37,438 bases of DNA from an uncultured Clostridia bacterium (GCA_934663625.1 CAKUKP010000018.1:1-37438), one strand, 5' to 3'; positions 1 to 7,453 are shown, counted from the first letter of the stretch. The notes: a model not told the origin generated them from the letters alone. A program made the numbers and translations.

Positions 1-1892
1 ACGGCGTGTGCGAGCGCTGCGGCGGCGAGGTCGTCCGCAAGGTAAAGAGCCAGTGGATGCTGCGCATCACCGATTACGCGCAGAAGCTGATCGACGGCCT
101 GGACGATGTGGATTTTATCGACCGCGTGAAGGTGCAGCAGCGTAACTGGATCGGCAGAAGCGAAGGCGCGGAGGTGGATTTCAACCTGTCCTCCGGCGAT
201 AAGCTGACCGTGTACACCACGCGCCCGGATACGCTCTTCGGCGCGACCTACATGGTCATTTCGCCCGAGCATCCGATGATCGACGCGCGCAGGGACATGA
301 TTTCCAATTATGCCGAAATCGCGGCGTATCGCGATGCGGCGGCGCGCAAGAGCGATTTTGAGCGCACCGAAATGAATAAGGATAAGACCGGCGTGCAGAT
401 CGAGGGCGTTCATGCGATTAACCCCGTAAACGGCAAGCCGATTCCGGTATGGGTATCCGATTATGTATTGATGAGCTACGGTACCGGCGCGATCATGGCG
501 GTTCCTGCGCACGATACGCGCGACTGGGAATTTGCAAAGAAGTTCGGCCTGAAGATCGTCGAGGTCGTGGCGGGCGGCAACGTGGAAGAAGCGGCGTACA
601 CCGATATTCAGGATGGCGTGATGGTCAATTCCGAATTCCTGAACGGCATGAAGGTGGCGGACGCCAAGCGCGCCATCATCGATTATCTGGTGGAAAAGGG
701 CATCGGACATAAGAAGATCAACTTCAAGCTGCGCGACTGGGTATTCTCCCGCCAGCGCTATTGGGGCGAGCCGATCCCGCTGGTGAAGTGCCCCTGCTGC
801 GGCTGGGTGCCGCTGCCCGAATCGGAGCTTCCGCTGAAGCTGCCCGAGGTGGAAAGCTATGAACCCACCGACAACGGCGAATCCCCGCTGGCGGCGATGA
901 CCGACTGGGTGAATACCACCTGCCCGAAGTGCGGCGGTCCCGCGCAGCGCGAAACCGATACCATGCCGCAGTGGGCGGGTTCCAGCTGGTATTTCCTGCG
1001 CTACATCGATCCGTGGAACGATACGTGCATCGCCGATCCCGAAGAATTGAAGTACTGGCTGCCCGTAGACTGGTACAACGGCGGTATGGAGCATACCACG
1101 CTGCATCTGCTCTACAGCCGCTTCTGGCATCGCTTCCTGTATGATATCGGCGTGGTGCCCACGAAGGAGCCGTATCAGAAGCGCACGAGCCACGGCATGA
1201 TTCTGGGCAGCGACGGCGAAAAGATGTCCAAGAGCCGCGGCAACGTGGTCAATCCCGATGAAATCGTGGATGAACTGGGCGCGGATGCGTTCCGCATGTA
1301 CGAAATGTTCATGGGCGCGTTTGATCAGGCGATTCCGTGGAGCACCGACGGCGCGCGCGGCTGCCGCCGTTTCCTGGATCGCGTATGGCGCATGATGGAA
1401 TTCATGACTGAAGATACCGGCATTTCCGAGGATATGAAATTCGATGTGAATACCTGCATCAAGAAGGTTTCCGAGGATTTCGAACGCATGAAGTTCAATA
1501 CCGGCATCGCGGCAATGATGACGCTGGTAAACGCGTTCTACGCCAAGGGCAGCATTACGAAGGGCGAAATGACCGTGCTGATCAAGCTGCTGAACCCCGT
1601 CGCGCCGCACATCACCGAGGAAATCAACGAAATGTGCGCCTGCTGCGATGGCGAACTGATGCATGCACCGTGGCCGGTATGCGATGAATCCGCGCTGGTG
1701 AAATCCACCGTGGAAATCGCAATGCAGATCAACGGCAAGGTGCGCGGCCGCATGAATGTGCCCGCCGACCTGACCCGCGAAGCCGCCGCCGAATATTTCA
1801 TGGCGCTGGACGAGATCAAGAAGCTGGTGGGCGATAAGCCGGTCAAGAAGCTGGTATTCGTGCCGGGCAGGCTGGTAAACATCGTGATGTGA
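1..1892 (+). CDS. leuS: Leucyl-tRNA synthetase, 5'-truncated by window edge
   Basis: Class I aminoacyl-tRNA synthetase that charges tRNA-Leu in the cytoplasm. The reading frame is open from the first base; the N-terminal part with the HIGH motif, roughly 180-200 residues, lies outside the window. Visible, counting from the GTG at position 6, are the CP1 editing domain (TTRPDTLFGATYMV near residue 71, and a GTGAIMAVPAHD stretch near 160), two Cys-x-x-Cys pairs (CPCCGW, CPKCGG) of a zinc-binding insertion, the tryptophan-rich catalytic core (MPQWAGSSWYFLRY), the KMSKS loop (GEKMSKSRGN, Lys at about 406) and a C-terminal part with QINGKVRGR typical of bacterial LeuRS. The stop is TGA at 1890-1892. 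A PAP2 gene follows after 29 bases and is probably cotranscribed. Identification is certain; only the start is missing. Confidence 0.97.
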   Translation, partial: GVCERCGGEVVRKVKSQWMLRITDYAQKLIDGLDDVDFIDRVKVQQRNWIGRSEGAEVDFNLSSGDKLTVYTTRPDTLFGATYMVISPEHPMIDARRDMISNYAEIAAYRDAAARKSDFERTEMNKDKTGVQIEGVHAINPVNGKPIPVWVSDYVLMSYGTGAIMAVPAHDTRDWEFAKKFGLKIVEVVAGGNVEEAAYTDIQDGVMVNSEFLNGMKVADAKRAIIDYLVEKGIGHKKINFKLRDWVFSRQRYWGEPIPLVKCPCCGWVPLPESELPLKLPEVESYEPTDNGESPLAAMTDWVNTTCPKCGGPAQRETDTMPQWAGSSWYFLRYIDPWNDTCIADPEELKYWLPVDWYNGGMEHTTLHLLYSRFWHRFLYDIGVVPTKEPYQKRTSHGMILGSDGEKMSKSRGNVVNPDEIVDELGADAFRMYEMFMGAFDQAIPWSTDGARGCRRFLDRVWRMMEFMTEDTGISEDMKFDVNTCIKKVSEDFERMKFNTGIAAMMTLVNAFYAKGSITKGEMTVLIKLLNPVAPHITEEINEMCACCDGELMHAPWPVCDESALVKSTVEIAMQINGKVRGRMNVPADLTREAAAEYFMALDEIKKLVGDKPVKKLVFVPGRLVNIVM

Positions 1893-1921
1893 TTACCTTC
1901 CGCCGGATAAGGAGATTGAAA

Positions 1922-2620
1922 ATGAGCAAAAAGAACAAAACCGGCGAAAAGGCGGCGGTGGCGGTCGTACTGCTGATCGCGTTCATCGGCTATACGCTTT
2001 TGCTGCGCATTGTGGATGTGCAGGCGATCGGGCCGCTGGATTCTCAGGTGGGCTTCGCCAGCCTGAACGATCTGGTGTTTAACGCGCTGGGGACGAGCGA
2101 TACATGGTACAGCATCACCAAGCTGATCGGCTATGCTGCCATTGTGGTTGCCCTGCTGATGGGCGTCTGGATGCTGATTCAGATGATTCGCCGCAAGGGA
2201 TTTTTCAAGGCGGATCACCGGTTCTATGCGCTGATGGGATTGTACGTGGTGATGGGATGCCTGTATGTGGCGTTTGATCATGTGATCGTGATCAATTATC
2301 GTCCGGTGCTGGAGGCGGGCGCGCTCGCGCCTTCCTATCCCAGCTCGCATACGATGCTCACGCTGACCATCGCGCTGTCCGCGGCTTCGGCGATTCCGGG
2401 CATACTGCACAGGCGTTCCCTGAAGCCCGTCTGCTGGACGATTGCGATCGCGGTATCGGCGGTGATGGCGGTGGGCCGGCTGCTTTCGGGCGTGCATTGG
2501 ATCAGCGATATCGTGGGCGCGGTGATTCTGTCCTGCGCGCTGGTCGCCGTATACGATGCGGTAAGCTATGCGATCGGCAGGCGCATTCATCTGCGCCGCC
2601 GCGCGGCAAGACGCGCATAA
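1922..2620 (+). CDS. PAP2-family membrane phosphatase
   Basis: Integral membrane phosphatase of the type 2 phosphatidic acid phosphatase superfamily, 232 residues. ATG at 1922 is chosen over upstream in-frame codons because AAGGAG lies 6 bases before it. It has about five or six hydrophobic segments and the three PAP2 motifs in order: a degenerate first one (NYRPVLEAG, Arg127), PSSHT at 140-144 and GRLLSGVHWISD at 185-196, with Arg186, His192 and Asp196 as expected catalytic residues. The family includes undecaprenyl diphosphate phosphatases (BcrC-like) and lipid phosphatases; the substrate cannot be read from sequence. A role in lipid-carrier recycling would fit the uppS operon further downstream but is inference. 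The C-terminus is Arg-rich, as in a cytoplasmic anchor. Confidence 0.85.
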   Translation: MSKKNKTGEKAAVAVVLLIAFIGYTLLLRIVDVQAIGPLDSQVGFASLNDLVFNALGTSDTWYSITKLIGYAAIVVALLMGVWMLIQMIRRKGFFKADHRFYALMGLYVVMGCLYVAFDHVIVINYRPVLEAGALAPSYPSSHTMLTLTIALSAASAIPGILHRRSLKPVCWTIAIAVSAVMAVGRLLSGVHWISDIVGAVILSCALVAVYDAVSYAIGRRIHLRRRAARRA

Positions 2621-2637
2621 AACGTATCTGGCGAATG

Positions 2638-2684
2638 AAATCCCTCCGAGATTTAACACATTTTTGATGTGCTCGGGGGGATTT
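2638..2684 (+). terminator. Long hairpin after PAP2 gene, overlapping rpsB promoter
   Basis: AAATCCCTCCGAG at 2638-2650 pairs with CTCGGGGGGATTT at 2672-2684 (13 bp with one G-U pair). A second stem is nested in the loop: CACAT 2657-2661 with ATGTG 2667-2671. There is no real U-tract after it, so it may be a weak terminator of the leuS operon or a regulatory structure. It sits directly upstream of the TATAAT of the rpsB promoter. Confidence 0.55.
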
Positions 2685-2696
2685 ATGTGTTATAAT
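2664..2696 (+). promoter_or_regulatory. Probable rpsB promoter with extended -10
   Basis: TATAAT at 2691-2696 is preceded by TGT, giving the extended -10 TGnTATAAT. The nearest -35-like hexamer, TTGATG at 2664-2669, is 21 bases away, which is too long for a normal spacer, so the promoter probably relies on the extended -10. The -35-like box lies in the loop of the 2638-2684 hairpin. Transcription would start near 2703, leaving a leader of about 115 bases before rpsB. Confidence 0.6.
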
Positions 2697-2702
2697 GGCA
2701 CT

Positions 2703-2817
2703 TGGGTAAATTTGAGCCCAAAACACACCTGTGCTGATTCGCGCGGCGGTTGCCCGTTCGGGTGCCGTTCGAAGATGAGGAACAGGGAGGTTGCAAAACA
2801 AAAGGAGGAAACCCCAA
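2703..2817 (+). promoter_or_regulatory. 5' leader of rpsB mRNA
   Basis: About 115 untranslated bases separate the predicted start site from rpsB. The segment 2746-2770 can fold (GCCC/GGGT-type stem), and a strong AAGGAGG lies before the ATG at 2818. Ribosomal-protein operons are often controlled by protein binding to such leaders; no specific known leader family is recognised here, so regulation is inference. Confidence 0.3.
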
Positions 2818-3552
2818 ATGGCAGTTATTTCCATGAAGCAGCTGCTGGAGGCCGGCGTACATTTCGGCCATCAGACCCGCCGCTGGAACCCGAAGATGGC
2901 GCAGTACATCTTCACCGAGCGCAATGGTATCTACATCATCGACCTGCAGAAGACCGTTCGCAAGATCGACGAAGCCTACATGTTCATCCGCGACGTCGCG
3001 ATGGAAGGTAAGTCCGTTCTGTTCGTCGGCACCAAGAAGCAGGCGCAGGAATCCATCGAATCCGAAGCCAAGCGCTGCGGCATGTTCTATGTCAACAATC
3101 GTTGGCTGGGCGGCACGCTGACCAACTTCCGCACCATCCAGACCCGTATCAAGAAGCTGAACGACATCGATAAGATGGAAAAGGACGGCCAGTTCGAAGT
3201 TCTGCCCAAGAAGGAAGTTATCAAGCTGTGCGCAGAGCGCGAAAAGCTGCTGAAGAACCTGGGCGGCATCCGTGAAATGAAGAAGCTCCCCGGCGCAATG
3301 TTCATCGTTGACCCCCGCAAGGAGCGCATTGCCGTGCAGGAAGCCCGCATCTTGGGCATCCCGATCGTCGCCATCGTAGATACCAACTGCGATCCCGATG
3401 AAATCGATTACGTCATTCCCGGCAACGACGACGCAATCCGCGCCGTAAAGCTGATCGCCGGCAAGCTGGCGGACGCTGTGCTGGAAGGCAAGCAGGGCGA
3501 ACAGGTGACCGATGAGGAAGCCGCACCCGCGGAAGCTCCGGCAGCCGAATAA
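2818..3552 (+). CDS. rpsB: 30S ribosomal protein S2
   Basis: Small-subunit ribosomal protein S2, 244 residues. The start at 2818 follows AAGGAGG by about 8 bases and gives the canonical N-terminus MAVISMKQLLEAGVHFGHQ. The following RRWNPKM, the FVGTKKQA segment and the RWLGGTLTNF segment are diagnostic. The C-terminus is a short Ala/Glu/Pro-rich tail, a common variable end of S2. It is paired with tsf 85 bases downstream, the nearly universal bacterial arrangement. Confidence 0.98.
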   Translation: MAVISMKQLLEAGVHFGHQTRRWNPKMAQYIFTERNGIYIIDLQKTVRKIDEAYMFIRDVAMEGKSVLFVGTKKQAQESIESEAKRCGMFYVNNRWLGGTLTNFRTIQTRIKKLNDIDKMEKDGQFEVLPKKEVIKLCAEREKLLKNLGGIREMKKLPGAMFIVDPRKERIAVQEARILGIPIVAIVDTNCDPDEIDYVIPGNDDAIRAVKLIAGKLADAVLEGKQGEQVTDEEAAPAEAPAAE

Positions 3553-3565
3553 TCTGAATATTTCT

Positions 3566-3600
3566 GTATGCGACAAACGGATTTTCCGGATGCCGCATAC
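3566..3600 (+). promoter_or_regulatory. rpsB-tsf intercistronic hairpin
   Basis: GTATGCG (3566-3572) pairs with CGCATAC (3594-3600), and CGGA (3578-3581) pairs with TCCG (3585-3588) inside it. No T-tract follows. Such a stem between rpsB and tsf could act as a partial terminator or processing site that sets the S2 to EF-Ts ratio; that role is inference. Confidence 0.5.
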
Positions 3601-3637
3601 ATCGTGTAAGGGTAAATAGAAACAGGAGGAAACAAAA

Positions 3638-4555
3638 ATGGCAGAAATTTCCGCAAAAGTCGTTATGGATCTGCGCGGCCGCACCGGCTGTGGCATGATG
3701 GATTGCAAAAAGGCGCTGGCAGCTTGCGAAGGCGATATCGAAAAAGCGATTGACTATCTCCGCGAAAAAGGACTTGCCAAGGCTGCGAAGAAGCAGAGCC
3801 GCATCGCCGCGGAAGGCGTTGTAGGCGCGTTCATCTGCGAAAAGTGCGGCACCGGCGCGCTGGTTGAAGTCAACTGCGAAACCGACTTCGTTGCCAACAC
3901 CCCCGAATTCAAGGATATGGTGCAGGAAATCGCGAAGGCGATCGTGGTTGCCAATCCCGCGGATGTGGAAGCGCTGGGCGAAGTGAAGCTGGACAGCGGC
4001 ATGACCGTAAACGAACTGATCACCGAAAAGACCGCGAAGATCGGCGAAAAGATCTCCGTTCGTCGCTTTGCCCGCTATGACGGCGCAGACGGCATCGTGG
4101 ATTCCTACATCCACATGGGCGGCAAGGTTGGCGTTCTGGTTCTGGCGCAGGGCGAAAAGACCGATGCTGTAAAGGAAGTGCTGCACGATGTCGCGCTGCA
4201 GATCGCGGCGGCTTCTCCGGTAGCGCCCGAATACGTGACCCGCGCGGAGGTTCGTGCCGAGCATCTCGAGCACGAAACCGAAATTCTGGCGGCGCAGGCG
4301 CGCAACGAAGGCAAGCCCGAAAAGATCATCGAAAAGATGGTTCAGGGTCGTATCAACAAGTTCTATGAGGAAGTTTGCCTGATGGAACAGGCGTTCGTCA
4401 AGGATGGCGAAATGACCGTTGAAAAGATGATCAACACCAAGGCGCCCGGCACCAAGATTCTCGCTTTCACCCGCTATAAGATGGGCGATGGCCTTGAGAA
4501 GAAGGTTTCCGATCTGGCGGCAGAAGTTGCCGAGCAGACCAAGATGAAGGGCTAA
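3638..4555 (+). CDS. tsf: Elongation factor Ts
   Basis: Guanine nucleotide exchange factor that regenerates EF-Tu-GTP during translation elongation; 305 residues, the usual length. AGGAGG lies 8 bases before the ATG. The N-terminal UBA-like domain carries the signature LRGRTGCGMMDCKKAL, followed by EGDIEKAIDYLREKG. The core has the conserved VNCETDFVA and the Val/Gly-rich subdomain around residues 155-170 (HMGGKVGVLV). It is the last gene of the rpsB-tsf operon and is followed by a strong terminator at 4573. Confidence 0.98.
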   Translation: MAEISAKVVMDLRGRTGCGMMDCKKALAACEGDIEKAIDYLREKGLAKAAKKQSRIAAEGVVGAFICEKCGTGALVEVNCETDFVANTPEFKDMVQEIAKAIVVANPADVEALGEVKLDSGMTVNELITEKTAKIGEKISVRRFARYDGADGIVDSYIHMGGKVGVLVLAQGEKTDAVKEVLHDVALQIAAASPVAPEYVTRAEVRAEHLEHETEILAAQARNEGKPEKIIEKMVQGRINKFYEEVCLMEQAFVKDGEMTVEKMINTKAPGTKILAFTRYKMGDGLEKKVSDLAAEVAEQTKMKG

Positions 4556-4572
4556 TCAGAAATAAGAATTCG

Positions 4573-4604
4573 AAAGGAACGTTTCTTGAAACGTTCCTTT
4601 TTCT
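4573..4604 (+). terminator. Intrinsic terminator of rpsB-tsf
   Basis: A perfect 13-bp stem, AAAGGAACGTTTC (4573-4585) with GAAACGTTCCTTT (4588-4600), has a two-base loop (four bases if the top pair opens). It runs into a T-rich stretch at 4598-4604. Confidence 0.9.
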
Positions 4605-4907
4605 AAATATACCAACCACAAAGCTGCGTGGCTAAATTCAGTTGATACTGAAAACGTAGCCCTTGCCTTCCTCTGATGATACGCACCGAAGACCCTGCTG
4701 TGCAGGGTTTCGGCAGCGCGCCGAACGAATCCAAAGGATTCGCGGCGGCTGGTCGCGGGCTGCAAGCAGCACGCGACTGCTAAAAGGAAGGTGTCAAAAC
4801 CGCAGGTTTTGACGGAAGGAGAGATAACGTACCTTGCGAATCAGATCAGCGCCTACAAAAAGGTTCGCTCCCGCAGCTTTCACTAACAATATTGTATGGA
4901 TTAAGGA
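4605..4907. repeat. Gene-free region with an array of perfect hairpins
   Basis: This 300-base stretch between tsf and pyrH contains no convincing gene but a row of stems: TTCAGT/ACTGAA at 4637-4652 inside a wider CTGCGT/ACGTAG pair; CCGAA-ACCCTGC with GCAGGGT-TTCGG at 4686-4713; GCCG-CGAATCC with GGATTCG-CGGC at 4720-4746; GTCGCG-CTGC with GCAG-CGCGAC at 4752-4777; and GTCAAAACC with GGTTTTGAC at 4793-4813. Stems follow each other at 6-16 base gaps. This looks like a structured RNA or a dispersed intergenic repeat element. No clear pyrH promoter was found in it. A minus-strand 69-codon frame runs through part of it but has no ribosome site and is not called. Confidence 0.55.
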
Positions 4908-4916
4908 GTGTCCCTC

Positions 4917-5642
4917 ATGTATAAGCGTATAATTCTGAAGCTCAGCGGCGAAACGCTGGCGCCCGAAAAGCTGACCGAGGAGAGCCGTGCGACCTCTACG
5001 ACCTTCGATGCGGCGCGCGTGGATCGCGCGGCGGACGCGATTTGCCGCCTCGCGGATCTGGGCGTTCAGGTGGGCGTCGTGATGGGCGGCGGCAATATCT
5101 GGCGCGGCCGGTTTACCGATGCGATGAACCCCGTACAGGCGGATCAGATGGGCATGCTGGCGACGATCATCAACGCGCTGGCGGTGCAGGATGCGATCGT
5201 GCGCGCCGGACATCGCGCGCGCGTGTTCACCGCACAGGAAATGACCCGATTTGCCGATCTGTACCGCGCGGATCGCGTGCGCGCCTGCATGGAGGACGGC
5301 GAAATCGTATTGCTGTCCGGCGGCAGCGGCAATCCCTTCTTTACCACCGATACGGCGGCGGCGCTGCGCGCGGCGGAGCTGGGCGCGGACGCGGTGTTCA
5401 AGGGAACCACCGTGGACGGCGTATATGATTCCGACCCCCGCAAGAACCCGAACGCAAAGCTGATTGCGGACATCACCTATAAAAAGGCCATCGAAATGGG
5501 GCTGAAGGTGATGGACGCCACGGCGTTCCAGATCTGCATGGAACAGAATATCGGCGAAATCCGCGTGTTCAACATGGATGATCTGGATAACATCCTGCGC
5601 GCAGCAAAGGGCGAAAAGCTCGGCACGGTCGTGCATCAGTGA
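4917..5642 (+). CDS. pyrH: UMP kinase
   Basis: Phosphorylates UMP to UDP with ATP in pyrimidine nucleotide synthesis; a cytoplasmic hexamer of the amino-acid-kinase fold. It has 241 residues. ATG at 4917 is preferred over an in-frame GTG at 4908 because AAGGAG (4903-4908) is correctly spaced only for the ATG, and it yields the canonical MYKRIILKLSGETL. Other marks are GVVMGGGNIWRG, a DQMGMLATIINALA-like segment, and the nucleotide-binding LSGGSGNPFFTTDTAAALRA. It stands apart from tsf (terminator and 300 bases between) and from frr (MNT/HEPN pair between), although these four genes are usually adjacent. Confidence 0.97.
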   Translation: MYKRIILKLSGETLAPEKLTEESRATSTTFDAARVDRAADAICRLADLGVQVGVVMGGGNIWRGRFTDAMNPVQADQMGMLATIINALAVQDAIVRAGHRARVFTAQEMTRFADLYRADRVRACMEDGEIVLLSGGSGNPFFTTDTAAALRAAELGADAVFKGTTVDGVYDSDPRKNPNAKLIADITYKKAIEMGLKVMDATAFQICMEQNIGEIRVFNMDDLDNILRAAKGEKLGTVVHQ

Positions 5643-5656
5643 TTTTTGCATATCAA

Positions 5657-5923
5657 AACCGGCAGCATACAAAGCGTGTGCTGCCGGTCAGACCGCTGAC
5701 AAACCCCGCAACCGCAGAAATTTTCTGAACACTTCTGACGAAGTAAAAATTTCTGCTTACTGCGTCAACAGGAACTGCAAAATCGGTTACATACGTCTGT
5801 GTATGCGCCCTCATTTGCAGTTCCTGTTTCCTTGTCTTGCGGCGCTTCTCAGCGTCTGTCAGTCTGTTGACTTTGTCAACATCCTGAACCGGTAGCATAC
5901 AAAACGTGTGCTGCCGGTTTTTT
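5657..5923. repeat. Hairpin-dense element flanked by duplicated terminator stem
   Basis: Two near-identical 32-base hairpins, at 5657-5688 and 5887-5918 (2 mismatches), flank 198 bases. The interior is itself palindromic: GCAGAAATTTT/AAAATTTCTGC (5714-5724, 5746-5756) enclosing ACTTC/GAAGT; AACAGGAACTGCAAA/TTTGCAGTTCCTGTT (5767-5781, 5814-5828) enclosing CATAC/GTATG; and GTTGAC/GTCAAC (5866-5880). Only the second flank has a T-tract. The structure suggests a small non-coding insertion (MITE-like or structured repeat) placed at the pyrH terminator, or a structured RNA. No transposase is present. An 81-codon minus-strand frame across it is explained by the repeat and is not called. Confidence 0.6.
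5887..5923 (+). terminator. Intrinsic terminator downstream of pyrH
   Basis: AACCGGTAGCATAC (5887-5900) pairs with GTGTGCTGCCGGTT (5906-5919), with wobble pairs and loop AAAAC, followed by TTTTTT at 5918-5923. An upstream copy of the same stem at 5657-5688 lacks the T-tract. Confidence 0.8.
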
Positions 5924-5951
5924 GAGTATGGAGAACCATGTTTCCGCTGCT

Positions 5952-6347
5952 TTATTTTTCAATCCAGTTCTGTTCAAGCTCGCGCTGGAGCGCTTTGAAC
6001 ATATCGATGTATTCGGATTTTGTATGACGGATGATGTCCATAGCGATCAGTTCGTTATATGCGTGCGCGGCGTGATTGCGGGCTTCCAGCGCGGAAAGCC
6101 AGAGCGCTTCATCGCGGATCATGCCCGCGCTGTACGCGGTTTTGAGGATCAGCTTCGGCGAACCGGTTTTGCCCTCGGCGTAGCCCGACTTTTCAAGAAC
6201 CTCCTTCATGACCTTCCAAGATTGTTCAAAACAGATTTCGTAGAGCGCGACCATGCCGGTCAATTCAACAATGCCGTAGGGTTCGGTATAGCGATTGATT
6301 TCCTCAAGGTTTTGAAGCGCCTTGCAGAAGTTTTCATATTTTTGCAT
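5952..6347 (-). CDS. HEPN-type nucleotidyltransferase partner protein (HI0074/HepT-like)
   Basis: Small helical protein, 131 residues, of the HI0074-like nucleotidyltransferase substrate-binding family, part of the HEPN superfamily. The start ATG (6345-6347, minus strand) follows a GAAGGGA-like site and gives MQKYENFCKALQNLEE; a longer frame upstream overlaps its partner too much. It contains RNHAAHAY, which matches RX4HXY, the proposed RNase active motif of HepT toxins and the site AMPylated by MntA in studied pairs. It overlaps the upstream MNT gene by 14 bases, so the two are translationally coupled. A toxin role, or simply a partner of the transferase, is inference; HI0074-type proteins are less well studied than DUF86 HepT. 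Confidence 0.8.
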   Translation of the reverse strand: MQKYENFCKALQNLEEINRYTEPYGIVELTGMVALYEICFEQSWKVMKEVLEKSGYAEGKTGSPKLILKTAYSAGMIRDEALWLSALEARNHAAHAYNELIAMDIIRHTKSEYIDMFKALQRELEQNWIEK

Positions 6348-6621
6348 ACAATTGCTTCCCTTCTCTGCGGATGTTTTCCAGCAGCTCCGGCTGCACGGAG
6401 CCATCCAGATTTACGATATCGAACATCAAAAGGGTGGAAGTTTCCTCATCCACATCCAGCGCAAAGCGATCGTAATCGCCGCCGGATACGGCAAGATCGA
6501 TATCGCTGCGCTCGCGATAATCGCCGCGGGCGCGCGAACCGAACAGCGTGACCGAGGTAAGATCATATTTTTTTGCAAGCTCCACAATTTCGTGGATCAG
6601 TTCATCCCGCAATCCATACAT
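6334..6621 (-). CDS. MNT-type minimal nucleotidyltransferase (MntA-like)
   Basis: Minimal nucleotidyltransferase of the polymerase beta superfamily, 95 residues. The motif GSRARGDYRERSDIDLAV fits GSX10DXD, with Gly-Ser for triphosphate contact and two Asp for metal binding. The start is an ATG at 6619-6621 (minus strand) with GGAAAGGA upstream and a well-formed promoter at 6692-6720. It is the first gene of a two-gene operon with the HEPN protein. In characterised MNT/HEPN pairs the MNT protein neutralises HEPN RNase by adding AMP to a tyrosine; that this pair does so is inference. The pair lies opposite to the flanking pyrH and frr genes, which are normally neighbours, suggesting insertion. 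Confidence 0.85.
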   Translation of the reverse strand: MYGLRDELIHEIVELAKKYDLTSVTLFGSRARGDYRERSDIDLAVSGGDYDRFALDVDEETSTLLMFDIVNLDGSVQPELLENIRREGKQLYAKI

Positions 6622-6691
6622 GCGCGCTGTCCTTTCCGGCGTTTTGCCAATTGATTATTGCTGTTGATGTGCGATTCACGAATCCATTTTC

Positions 6692-6720
6692 ATTATACCG
6701 TGAAATGTTTCCAAAATCAA
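6692..6720 (-). promoter_or_regulatory. Promoter of the MNT/HEPN operon
   Basis: On the minus strand TTGATT (6715-6720) and TATAAT (6692-6697) are separated by exactly 17 bases. The predicted start site is near 6685, about 65 bases before the MNT start codon. Confidence 0.75.
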
Positions 6721-6815
6721 TGCCGCATATGCGGATTGAGGTTTGATTTGCAGGCGCGTTTGTGCGTAAATGGCGCGCGCGAAATCGCTTTTCTGCAAGA
6801 ATTTTGCAAAGATAC

Positions 6816-6844
6816 TTGCCAATTCGGGCAAAACCATGTACAAT
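6816..6844 (+). promoter_or_regulatory. Promoter of the frr-uppS-cdsA-dxr-rseP-ispG-polC operon
   Basis: TTGCCA (6816-6821) and TACAAT (6839-6844) are separated by 17 bases. Transcription would start near 6851, giving a leader of about 45 bases. The spacing and hexamers fit the housekeeping sigma factor. Confidence 0.75.
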
Positions 6845-6895
6845 AGTAACTGGAAAAAGACAGCGCTTTTGCGCGTAACGTATGGAGGTATATAA

Positions 6896-7453
6896 ATGTA
6901 TCAGGACGTCATCAAAGCCGCCGCCGATAAGATGGACAAGACCATCGCTGTGATTCAGAAGGATCTTTCCACGCTGCGTGCTGGCCGCGCCAATCCTCAG
7001 ATTCTCGATAAGATTACCGTTGATTACTATGGAACGCCCACCGCGCTGAACCAGGTCGGCAATATTTCCAGTCCGGAACCGCGCCTTCTGGTGATCGCGC
7101 CCTGGGAAGCCAGCATGATCACGCCCATTGAAAAGGCGATTCAGAAGAGCGATATCGGCATCAATCCTTCCAACGATGGCAAGGTGATCCGCCTGCTGGT
7201 GCCGGAGCTGACCGCAGAGCGCCGCAAGGATTTGTGCAAGCAGGTCAAGAAGCGCATCGAGGATGGCAAGGTGGCGATTCGCGCCATCCGCCGCGATTCC
7301 ATGGAAGCGCTCAAGAAGATGAAGAAGGATTCCGAAATCACCGAGGACGATCAGAAGAACGCCGAGAAGGAGCTTCAGAAGGTCACGGATGCCCACATCG
7401 AACAGATCGATAAAGTGGGAACCGCGAAGGAAAAGGAAATCATGGAGGTCTGA
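6896..7453 (+). CDS. frr: Ribosome recycling factor
   Basis: Splits post-termination ribosomes together with EF-G. It has 185 residues, the family length. The ATG at 6896 follows TGGAGG by 8 bases. Domain I helices and the linker are intact; conserved stretches include LRAGRANPQILDKI near residue 27, YYGTPTALNQ, PWEASMITPIEKAI and a C-terminal helix with KVAIRAIRRDS. It is first in a long operon with uppS and cdsA, as in Bacillus and clostridia. Confidence 0.98.
   Translation: MYQDVIKAAADKMDKTIAVIQKDLSTLRAGRANPQILDKITVDYYGTPTALNQVGNISSPEPRLLVIAPWEASMITPIEKAIQKSDIGINPSNDGKVIRLLVPELTAERRKDLCKQVKKRIEDGKVAIRAIRRDSMEALKKMKKDSEITEDDQKNAEKELQKVTDAHIEQIDKVGTAKEKEIMEV

Noticed and set aside
4556..4765. 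69-codon minus-strand frame downstream of tsf
   Set aside because: It reads through the tsf terminator and several hairpins, has no ribosome site and no recognisable relatives.
4917..5642. A clear sigma-70 promoter directly upstream of pyrH
   Set aside because: Candidates such as TATTGT near 4890 lack a -35 box at acceptable distance.
5653..5898. 81-codon minus-strand open frame across the pyrH downstream element
   Set aside because: No ribosome site, and it lies wholly within inverted repeats and both terminator stems; structure explains the sequence better than coding.
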